Shown here: in pieces, positions 55,923 through 64,000 of the stretch | Position numbering within the stretch: position 1 is the first letter of the stretch | Layout of the letters: each line of letters starts with the position of its first letter | From: Brachyhypopomus gauderio | Taxonomy: Eukaryota > Chordata > Actinopteri > Gymnotiformes > Hypopomidae | Length of the DNA stretch: 64,000 bases | NCBI RefSeq assembly: GCF_052324685.1 | Contig: NC_135213.1 | Location: 2,504,646 to 2,568,645, forward strand | Reading direction: 5' to 3' | Position numbers and translations under genes: made by a program | Notes under the pieces: model-generated | What the model was told of the DNA's origin: nothing | The model's input: the letters and a program-made list of their open reading frames with translations, nothing else | The model's database searches: none

Positions 55923-56589
55923 GCCCTAAATACCTGCAGCCTCTACACATCGCAACTTCATTGTCAAAGCCATATCGACTTGATCCTCGAAATATTATGA
56001 CTTTATTCTCGATATCTACTTCTGTAGTAGTACAGTACTTTTTAACATTGGCCCTAAAACGCTGTTTAAAAAAGTAGATTTCGATACTAGAGTCGTAAAT
56101 TATCATTATTCTCGCAACATCTCAACAGTCTGTGAGCATGCAAGAAATCCCCATAGCACATACAAGCATTGATAACACAGTCAAGCAGAGGCGTGATTCA
56201 TCTAGAGGGAGGGGGCAACGTACCATATCAGCAGAAACCCAGTGATCAAAGTTCCGAATAGATACACGTCCTCTGTGTCTTACAGGGAGAGAGACACGAG
56301 ACACAAACCACATCCCCACGAGTCAAACACACATCCATCTGAGGACGTTCCGTCCGGGCGTGTGGGTTCTCCCGCACCATGAAAAATAGTGTCGATTGCG
56401 TTGAGAGACCACTTCATCAATTACACTATATTTGTTTAATTTAGCAGGGTTCTGAGACGAGACAGAAGCTGCGCGAAAACCAGGGAGTGCAGGAGCGAGA
56501 GATAGTGCGACCGCATCTCGTGAAAGACTAGAGATTTTAGAAATGATAAAAGACTTGTACGTATATTCCGTACAGCTAATCTGCAAGGC
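55923..56589. other. Repeat-rich intergenic stretch
   Basis: Bases 55,980-56,020 carry cgaaatattatgactttatt, also found at 56,655 and inverted at 24,855. Between 56,110 and 56,580 I see no gene, RNA or clear element. Confidence 0.45.
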
Positions 56590-57125
56590 TTTAGGTGAAA
56601 GTAGACTAAATCAAGTGGGAAACCCCGGCTTTCCTCAAAAGACTCGTACTCCTCGAAATATTATGACTTTATTCTCTATATCAACTACCGTGGCAGTATA
56701 CTAATTTTTAACAGCCTGAAATGCTGTTTAAAAATATTTCGACAAAAAGTGATAAACGTCGTACTTGCGATAGGTTATGTTTGATCTTACCTGATCTTGA
56801 TCCCGTTAATGAGACAGACAGATGTGAAAGGCTGACAAAAATGCAGATGTGGAAATGAATTAACGTGTTTTCTAGAGATCTTTAAAATTCAAAAATAAAA
56901 ATATAGCTACGTATAAATTTCCTCTTCCTCTTGGTTTCAAGTCAAAGCGAAATAACAATATGAACGAAATGTTACATTAAATAAAGTGCGTGGAGGGGCG
57001 CGTACTGGGACCTCTCCCACAAAGTCCGCGCTGACTTAAGGAAGTGAACTTATGGACTCAGTTATGATCAGAGTCCTTATATTACTTACTAAACACACTG
57101 ATAAGTATCCTCCACTCCCGTATGA
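56590..57125 (-). repeat. Diverged repeat, uninterrupted relative of the L1 target region
   Basis: The reverse complement aligns with 19,308-19,389 plus 24,403-24,905, as if the L1 were removed. The sequence across the L1 junction reads cataagttcacttcc here. Confidence 0.75.
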
Positions 57126-57514
57126 AAGACCTCGGTTAACAACTTTCGAAGCAAACTCTAATAATGTACTTAAAATGTATTTATAAAGCACATTTAAGAT
57201 TTTATGTTGACCAAAAATAAAAACAACCATAATTTCTCATTCTCTCCATGGCCACAGGCATATAAAATTAAGCACCTAATGTGATTGGCGGCTGCGTGCG
57301 TGCTCACCGACGTGGGGCGGTGTAGAATTGCCCCAGTCAATGAACGCTACAGCAATGGTAAGGCGGACATGGTAGTAGCGGTTCCATACAAAAAATACTA
57401 ATCTGTAATTAGTTGTGATTAATTGTCTATTGTCCGTCATTCTTTGTAAAAATGTATTTAGTGTCTGTATTAGTATTTCTGTCCTCGTGTGTTCATTTAT
57501 GAGTTGGCCTATAT
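57126..57514. other. Intergenic, no gene seen
   Basis: A short fragment near 57,170-57,200 (aaaatgtatttataaagcac) matches the start of the dispersed repeat at 44,314. Nothing else recognised. Confidence 0.45.
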
Positions 57515-57712
57515 CAGGGGCGATTTTAGGATCTGGTCTTTAGGGGTGCCCAGCCCCCAGTGCTCACAGAGGCACAATACCAAAGTATTGCGCAGGTACA
57601 GAGAAAGGTTTTTGCATAATATAATATTTAAAAAATGTGTTGAGCCAGGGGGTGCTGAGCAACTTCACGGTGGTGCTCTAGCACCACTAAAAATACCCTA
57701 GCCTCGCCCCTG
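57515..57712. mobile_element. hAT-like MITE
   Basis: 198 bp, termini caggggcg and cgcccctg. Perfect 8-bp duplication gcctatat at 57,507-57,514 and 57,713-57,720. Confidence 0.9.
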
Positions 57713-57888
57713 GCCTATATAGAATACTTTTCAGTTGTGTGGACAGATACCTAGTTGGCATAGGCTCATTTCTGCTCTCTCTCCCCTGAAGCATATAGTG
57801 TGAAGAGGTCGCCAACTTTTGCAGAGTCAGTTACTACAGACATCCAAATTTCATGTGGCCTTCAGATTAGCTCAAGAACAGTGCATAG

Positions 57889-58264
57889 CACCACGGACGT
57901 AATTTGGGGGGGGGGGGGGGGGGGGGGGGCATGTCCCCCCCACTTTTTCAAAAGCCGGTTTTGGTCCCCCCCAGTTTTTACGGTTAAAACCAAATATTTA
58001 AATAGCGACGAATCCATGCCCCCCCCACTTTTGAAATCAAAATTACGTCCATGCATAGCACTGGCGGATGCAGTTTTGTTCGGGGGTGGGCAGGGTGTAT
58101 GGTCATTAAATGACTTGTGCGCTAGGCGCCATCCTGCAGCAATTATAGTTTATTTTCTTTCATTTTCATACGGAAAACTGTATTCTGCGTTTGTGATTAG
58201 GTGGGCCTAGCTGCCAATCAGGGTGGGCCTGGCCCACCCAGGCCCGCCCGTACATCCGCCCCTG
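57889..58264. mobile_element. hAT-like MITE inserted in the Tc1 copy, itself interrupted
   Basis: Left end cac at 57,889-57,891, resuming tggcggatg at 58,062; right end catccgcccctg at 58,253-58,264. The flanks gtgcatag (57,881-57,888) and gtgcacag (58,265-58,272) agree in seven of eight bases. Removing it rejoins the Tc1 sequence. Confidence 0.82.
57892..58053 (+). mobile_element. MITE with G/C homopolymer runs, copy 2, nested
   Basis: Same family as 54,811-54,984, opposite orientation. Termini cacggacgtaattt and aaattacgtccatg. Perfect 8-bp duplication catagcac at 57,884-57,891 and 58,054-58,061. It begins with a G run of about 24. Confidence 0.9.
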
Positions 58265-58974
58265 GTGCACAGAGAGCTTCTTGGAATGGGTTTCCATGGT
58301 TGAGCAGCAGCATTCCAGCCACACATCGCCAAGTACAATGCATAGTGTAGGATTCAGTGGTGTAAAGCACGCTGCCATTGGACTCTAGAGCAGTGGAGGC
58401 ACGTTCTCTGGAGTGACAAATCACACTTCTCCATCTGGCAATCTGATGGACGAGTCTGGGTTTGGCAGTTGCCAGGAGAACGGTATTTGTCTGACTGCCT
58501 TGTGCCAAGTGTAAAGTCTGTTGGAGCAATTCCATGCTTTCAACTTTGTGGGAACAGTTTGGAGCTGTGGCCCCTTCCTCTTCCAACACCAGGTCCATAA
58601 AGACATGGATGGAGTCTGGTGTGGATGCACTTGACTGGCCTGCACAGAGTCCTGACCTCAACCCGATAGGTTGGGATGAATTAGAGTAGAAACTGAGAGC
58701 CAGGCCTTCTCGTCCAACATCAGTATGTGACCTGACAAATGCGCTTCTGGAAGAATGGTCAAGAATCCCCTTAAACACTCCTAAACCTTGTGGACAGCCT
58801 TCCCAGAAGAGTTGAAGCTGCTCTAGCTGCAAAGGGTGGACCAACATCATATTAAACCCTATGGATTAGGAATGGGATGTCACTTAAGATCATATGTGAG
58901 TCAAGGAAGGTGAGCAAATACTATTAGTAATATAGTGTATATAAACAGGTTAGAAAAAATTGAATGAATGAATG

Positions 58975-59750
58975 AATCTAATGGAGTTGCCGAGCCGTAA
59001 TGAAGTTAACTATCTTCACTGCCTCATCCAGCACAATTGTAAGGTCTCTTGACATTCTCTTGGCAGCTAATGTTTCTCTATGTAAACTCCAGTGGACAGA
59101 AGTCTCCAGCAGCGCTACAGCTTTCACGCGCGTAATGACTCCGTTGTGTTGTCCCATCATTGCCCTTGCTCCATCAGTGCTCACTCACACACATTTGCTC
59201 CATCAGTGCTCACTCACACACATTTGCTCCATCAGTGCTCACTCACACACATTTAAACTACTCGATTCCGTTCACCACAATAAATGCATTCAAAACCTCA
59301 AAAATAGCTTCAGCAGTTGTCTTGGTGGGCAGAGGCTTACAAAATAGTATGTCTTCAAATATTTCACGGTTATGCTCATACCTCACAACTGCAAGAAGGT
59401 TGGAAAGATTTGCAATGTCAGTAGATTCATCCAGTTGTATTGCATAAAAGTGACTATGTCACACTCTCTTTATAAGCTGCTGGGTTACATCATGTGCCAT
59501 TTCATTTATTCACCGTTCAACTGTGTTATCAGAAAGTGATATGAGACTCAATTGCTTGCAGGGTTTTTCTCCCAACATCACGCTAGCCATTTCTTTCGCA
59601 GCTGGTAAAATTAAACTTTCCCCAATCGTATGTGGCTTCCCAGCCTTTGCTATAAGCTGCACAACACGGTAGGAAGCCTCAACAGCTTTAGCATTATCAG
59701 TTCCAGAGCAAGCCAATTCAAGGGTCTTTTTTCCTGATTTGGTATTCTTT
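58975..59750 (-). pseudogene. hAT-family (ZBED5/SCAND3-like) transposase fragment
   Basis: Minus-strand translation gives ACSGTDNAKAVEASYRVVQL, ESLILPAAKEMASVMLG, SLISLSDNTVERWINEMAHD, FYAIQLDESTDIANLSNLL and, after a tandem repeat, MSTDGARAMMGQ and VIFITARQL-like sequence. The DESTD and TDGA motifs are typical of ZBED5/SCAND3-type hAT transposases. A 29-bp unit, present three times at 59,168-59,254, disrupts the frame next to the TDGA motif. Both protein ends are missing. Confidence 0.78.
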
Positions 59751-60270
59751 AAACTAGTCCAAAGTATATGTCTGTAACAGATTTTAAACCAAATGGCAAA
59801 ACTATGAGTCTATAACTTGTTTTTTTTTTTGTTTGTTTATTATCAGTATTGCTGTTTATAGTAGTCTTTAATAATATTGTAACATTAGTGTTTTATTAGT
59901 TATTTTATATCCCAGTCAAGAACATTTAATAATTTAATAGTAACATAATTAGCAAAAAGAAAATAATCTTATAATATATATATATAATAATAATTTTAAT
60001 CATTTATTGCTGGCTGTTTTCTCTTCACATTGTGTGTCTGTGTTTGTTGCTTGCCCCCCCCCCCCCCCCCCCCCTCCTTTTGTTTCACACTGTCCTCCCT
60101 TATGTCGTTATGTTCTCCTGGTTCTTAGTGTTGATTTGAACACGTTTGACTTGTAGCTCCAAGAAAGTTTGACAAGAAAGTTACCTATATTTCACATAGC
60201 TCTCTGAATACCTCTGGTTTACCCCCTAGAAAGGTTCCAGATAGTCTAGCCCACATTTCCCAGAATTCCA
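59751..60270. other. Intergenic, AT-rich with a C run
   Basis: C run of about 21 at 60,054-60,074, preceded by TATA-type simple sequence near 59,975. No gene seen. Confidence 0.5.
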
Positions 60271-60277
60271 AGCAGGT

Positions 60278-60420
60278 CTATAAAGACAGGCTCAGTAAAC
60301 CCACACTCCTTCCTAGGCACCCCCATTGACCCACGCTGCAGACATGGCTCCTGGGGAACACAGAAGGCACGAAATCAGATCTGGGTAAGCTCAATAAAAT
60401 GCTACCACTGTCCCTACCTA
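60278..60420 (+). promoter_or_regulatory. Possible promoter and first exon (or LTR of unknown family)
   Basis: tctataaagacagg at about 60,278 is TATA-like. About 65 bases later, gacATGG starts a 41-base open piece (60,344-60,384, MAPGEHRRHEIRS) that ends at GTAAGC. An AATAAA follows at 60,393, so the block could equally be an LTR with its own promoter and polyadenylation signal. No partner exon was found. Confidence 0.25.
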
Positions 60421-60828
60421 TGGTCTGACTCTTCTTGCTGGTGTGCCCTCGTAGCATAGAAAAGTACATGTTTTAAAAAGGCTAAACCATTGGCACAAGG
60501 TATCAACAGTGTTACACATAAAGAGAGCTACAAAAGAGCTACCTACATCCTATTAGTCTATGGTTTCATGTTCACTGGTGTCTTTATTTGGTTTCTATAC
60601 CTATAAGCTCATTGAGCTACATTTAAACATTTAAAACCACATAAACTCCCCAACACTACCAACCCACACACACAACCCATATGCTGTTACACGTGTGGGC
60701 CTTAGTGGGCCATCACAAGGACACAACCACTACATGAGGGACACGTCTGGATGACACCACTGTTCTGATTCTTGCCTGGGCTAGGCTTTCCTCTGTGACA
60801 CTCCATTCACATATGCACTTCTGTTCAA
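60421..60828. other. Intergenic, no gene seen
   Basis: No coding, RNA or repeat feature recognised. Confidence 0.45.
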
Positions 60829-60922
60829 GCTTCAGAGTACATCAGTACTGCATTAAAATACATTCAGAGTACATCAGTACTCAATACTGCAATATAATAC
60901 ATTCAGAGTACCTCAGTACTGC
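60829..60922 (+). repeat. Short tandem repeat, three units
   Basis: Three units of 30-38 bp built on ttcagagtacatcagtac and tactgcattaaaatacat. Confidence 0.75.
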
Positions 60923-61254
60923 ATTAGAAACAAAAACAGTTAAAACAGAAAATGATAATTTAGGGGGACTAAGTGGAAAACTGCTGATAACATCATCACA
61001 GTCTGCCATGATGACTTTTGCTTTTGGGAGGCTTTTGTAAACAGTCTGGTTTACATCATGGTGGATGTGTGTTTGTGCATATATAGCTAATGAGTCAGAG
61101 CACTTGGCAAGTAACATTAAAGCATGTAAATATTCAGAAAACACCAGCAGTTACTAAGAGTCAACATTGACAACCAGGACATTATTTGCTATCAAATCAA
61201 AGCCCACCCTATCCACTGTAGGTAAGGTAGTTAATCACTGTATGTATAGTGACG

Positions 61255-61521
61255 TAGAACATGGCCTGGTGGTAGGGAACTGGTCTTGTGACCGGAGGGT
61301 CGTGGGTTCGATTCCCAGGCCTAAGGCCATGACTGAGGTGCCCTTGAGCAAGGCACCTAACCCCAACTGCTCCCTGGGTGCTGGGCTAGGACTGCCCACC
61401 GCTCTGGGCACGTGTGCACCACAGCCCCCTAGTAATCACTAGTGTGTGTGAGTGAGTGTTCTAACTGCACAGATGGGTAAAAAGCGGAGGACAAATTTTG
61501 ATTGCGGTGAAAAATCACAAT
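61255..61521 (+). mobile_element. tRNA-derived SINE, second copy with a different tail
   Basis: The head atggcctggtggtagggaac, then ccggagggtcgtgggttcga, matches the SINE in gene 3 almost base for base through tgactgaggtgcccttgagc. The body then differs (ccaccgctctgggcacgtgt) and the end is ggtaaaaagcggaggacaaa. The two share a head but not a tail, so they are two subfamilies. It is not a functional tRNA gene. Confidence 0.8.
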
Positions 61522-62145
61522 TGAAGAATAAGAACATTTGTGGACCTACAGTAAATTGCAAATAAATAAATAAACAAAATACAACATTTTCTGTATGTAT
61601 GTTTATTATTAGATAAATCCAATTGAAAGGGCACTTTATAAACTAAACAAGATACATAATAATACATGATACCGTTGTCCACAACTTGAAATAAATTCTG
61701 CATGCAATGTATAGATTATATTCACATATAGCATAAAGCATATGGCTTTTAAAAAATTCAGGAGCATTGTGTCCTGTGGTTTTATAATTTTTTTCTTTGG
61801 TGGCATGCTGAAATGAAATGACAAAAAATGTATGTTAAGGTTTCCTGACTAGACAAGACTAACATTAATGTTAGACAGTAAGGCTGTGTCCCAAACAGCA
61901 CACTCTGGAACATTACATACTGCAATACTGAAAGCACTTCAAACGACGGTGTCCTTTTATTTATTTGTTTGTTTATTTGTTTTATTTATTATATTTTATA
62001 CCTGGCCAGAGAGTAATGTAACTTTACGTTTCAGAGAGCTTTCTGACAAGCGTTAATATAAACGTTAGCTATCCTAAACCCTCCTATTGTGTTACCATAA
62101 CAGCACATTGCAATAAAGCTGTTTTATTGTCTTAAATATATACAG
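61522..62145. other. Intergenic, AT-rich, no gene seen
   Basis: No coding, RNA or clear repeat feature recognised. Confidence 0.45.
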
Positions 62146-62988
62146 TGGCGTGCACAGACATTTTGGGGGGCAAGTGCTCGGGGGGGATGGGGGGGGGGGT
62201 GAAGGGCTCTTTTTTAGCGCATGTGGAGAACCTAATTATAAAAAAAATTACAAGCACATGTTGAATGAAATTTGACATTTTATTTGTAACATTCTCTAAA
62301 CGTGAGTTTTCAATGGAGAAAAGTCACGCAGCCAACTGATAAAATTCATATCCAATATTAACTATATCCAGTCATGTACTTCAGTTAACTTCTGTTTACC
62401 CTCCACTGTCTGCAGGCCTAGTTGCATATATTTTGCAATTAGTAAATCAATATAGGCCTACAATTAAGACAGTAAAAAGACCAAAAAGTAGGAGGAGGAG
62501 TTATAGGCTACTGAGTGTTGTCATTACATGAATGCAGATGGGCATTTTTCACAGGTAATGGGGAACTTCCCGTTTCTTCTTTCACAAACGAATGTGTTTA
62601 TGTTGCCTAACAAAACCTATACAACAGAAGATGTTCAGCTTAATACATAGATTTGCAAACTGTACCTTAATTATTTGTATTGGTTTGGTGCTGTATGAGA
62701 CATTTTACTGCACAAGAAAATGATTTCACGTTGGGCTTAGATGGCAAACGGTACGATTTTATTTGATGTGTGACCTGGCTGGTGGGGCACGGGAGAAGAA
62801 GTCTATCTGTGACTGTGTGTGCTGTGCTGAAGACGCTTCCTTCACCTCGCTGAACTGAACTGCTGCTGCAGCACATCTGGTGTTAAAGGAAGAGAGAGGT
62901 CGGGTGTGTGCGAGGTGGTGGCGCATTTCAGGGCATTGTTTTTAATCGCTCGGGTTTTCAAAAGATCATTTCAAACCGACCTCAGTAA

Positions 62989-63036
<48 letters not shown>

Positions 63037-63400
63037 TACAAAACGAAGTTTCAAAAGGGCAATTTCGTTGATAAAAGGCAGAGTTGCCACTGCTCACATC
63101 TAACCACAATAGCGAAGGCAGCCATCGAAGCATCATTTCGGCTGAGTCACCTAAGCACAAGTCCTTCCAAGACGGAGAGATGATAAAAGAGGCATTTGTT
63201 GAAGCCACTAATTCCTTGTTCCGAAACTTTAAAAACAAATCGGAAATATTATCTTCAATCAAAGCTGTCCAGCTATCGAGGAATACAGTTACACGGCGCT
63301 CTGAAGCCATGACCGGGGATTTGACCCACTTTGGAAGGATATTGAGGCCTGCGAGTGTTTCTCGCTACAATCAGCGATACTTTAAAATACTTTAGAAATA
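62146..63400 (+). pseudogene. hAT transposase fragment (GTF2IRD2-like) with upstream repeat
   Basis: cagtggcgtgcacagacatt at 62,152 is an hAT-type end. The block 62,695-63,090 is shared with 27,536-27,925. From 63,087 the plus-strand frame carries SAESPKHKSFQDGEMIKEAF, FRNFKNKSEILSSIKAVQLS and RNTVTRRSEAMTGDL, which resembles the transposase-derived part of GTF2IRD2-like proteins. It breaks off near 63,330. A separate hAT end block (acttggtcatcttataagta then aaaaggtgtgggcacgcctgg) lies at 63,557-63,609. Confidence 0.7.
62988..63036. repeat. (ATA)n microsatellite
   Basis: Triplet run inside the dispersed repeat. The paired copy has a shorter run at 27,839-27,872. Confidence 0.95.
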
Positions 63401-63688
63401 TAAATAAATAAAATACTTTATATATCCTAAAAGGAAAAAGAAAGAAAGAATACATAATATTAAATAGTAGCCTAATAATAATAATAACTTAAATAATGAT
63501 AATGGCCTATAGAAGAAATACATTTGTTTGCATTTTTATAGTAGGTAGATCATTTTGACTTGGTCATCTTATAAGTAGCTTGCAAGCTGAAAAGGTGTGG
63601 GCACGCCTGGTATAGAGTCTAGTGTGTATTATGCTGTGTATCTAGTGTGTATTATGCCGTGAATGTATGTGGTGTGTATGAAGGTGCT

Positions 63689-64000
63689 CAGGGTGTCCGC
63701 GGGGTTGTAAAAAGTATTAAAAGGTAGTAAATTCAGTTGGCCAAAATTAAGACCATTAAAAAGTATTAAAAAGTAATAAGCTTCATCTGACGAGGTATTA
63801 CATTTTCGAACGCTCATCCAACTGCCTAGACGTTTTTGAACTTGTATTAAGCCAAACCTGTTAGCGAAACACTATGGGAAAGTGCAAGTTTTCCGATGTC
63901 TGGCTTGACGAACAAATATTTAAACAGGCATGAAAATCTGTCGAAATTCGCCGTTTTGAATTTGAAAATGGTGACCTACGCGAATTTTTTTTTTGCGGGG
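63689..64000 (+). mobile_element. hAT-like element entering at the right edge, start of a transposase frame
   Basis: Terminus cagggtgtccgcggggttg followed by aaaagtattaaa repeats, a pattern I associate with fish hAT elements. From 63,874 a frame starts MGKCKFSDVWLDEQIFK, like the beginning of a fish hAT-type transposase, and meets a stop soon after. The rest lies outside the window. Confidence 0.55.

Larger units (their letters stand above)
57721..58945 (+). pseudogene. Tc1-like transposase pseudogene, interrupted by two nested MITEs
   Basis: Before the insertions, 57,735-57,888 has Tc1-type sequence (acagacatccaaatttcatg, agctcaagaacagtgcatag). After them, 58,273-58,935 continues with degraded transposase code: VLWSDKSHFSIWQ-type at about 58,400, then LNPI, LRARPSRPTSVCDLTNALLE and a Tc1-like 3' end (gagcaaatac, atatagtgta). 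There are many stops and frameshifts. The 210-residue frame on the opposite strand is its mirror and not a gene. Confidence 0.8.

Noticed and set aside
56110..56580. Possible small nuclear or other RNA gene
   Set aside because: Compared by memory with U1, U6 and 5S motifs; none present.
58218..58850. 210-residue minus-strand frame
   Set aside because: It is the mirror strand of a degraded Tc1 transposase whose code reads on the plus strand; no family motif in the minus reading.
61255..61330. tRNA gene from box A/B-like sequence (also 53,200-53,265)
   Set aside because: The head belongs to SINEs with long 3' bodies and, in one case, a target duplication; no clear cloverleaf with anticodon arm.

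Overview
The window is teleost fish genomic DNA. Genes are split by GT-AG introns, and the sequence is dense with fish-type mobile DNA: an L1-like LINE, an L2/Rex-like LINE, chromovirus Ty3/gypsy elements, Tc1/mariner, hAT, MITEs and tRNA-derived SINEs. (CA)n, (TA)n and (CT)n microsatellites are frequent. The SINE and dispersed-repeat types suggest an otophysan fish such as a characin or catfish relative, but that is inference. There is no sign of a bacterial or viral genome.

The host genes are three members of one immunoglobulin-superfamily receptor family. Gene 1 (+, 8,794-13,114), gene 2 (+, 28,326-40,626) and gene 3 (-, 53,335-49,012) share one plan: leader exon, Ig-A, Ig-B, Ig-A, Ig-B, then a transmembrane/tail exon, with every intron in phase 1. 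The exon lengths I read sum to whole open frames of 459, 511 and 489 residues. Genes 1 and 3 lie in the arms of an inverted duplication (about 8.75-13.7 kb and 53.4-48.5 kb). A solo LTR present in both arms and absent from gene 2 shows gene 2 split off earlier. A MITE and a SINE present only in the gene 3 arm, with matching empty sites in gene 1, are later insertions. A possible unrelated two-exon minigene (-, 45,590-45,147) was also found by reading splice signals.

Layout: 1-8 kb holds foldback and MITE elements, and a LINE split by an LTR element and then tandemly duplicated in a 3.1-kb unit. 8.7-13.8 kb is gene 1. 14-16.8 kb holds a solo LTR and a broken hAT transposase. 16.8-19.3 kb is a nest of DNA elements. 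19.4-24.4 kb is a nearly full-length L1-like LINE with a 14-bp target duplication. 25-28 kb holds foldback elements and microsatellites. 28.3-41.1 kb is gene 2, whose first intron carries an old gypsy element with a younger complete chromovirus (28,858-33,865) inside it. 41.5-43.6 kb is a complete LTR element with no gag or pol. 45.8-48.1 kb is a longer copy of the broken hAT. 48.5-53.4 kb is gene 3. 53.4-64 kb is Tc1, hAT, MITE and SINE debris, ending inside a new hAT-like transposase that runs off the window.

The most notable signals are: the undescribed-looking Ig receptor family and its inverted duplication; a covarying 10-nt pairing between the primer-binding region and an internal LTR site in three LTR elements, which fits self-priming reverse transcription; and the coding-free LTR family that keeps intron-like splice signals. 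No homology search was possible, so family names rest on motif recognition.
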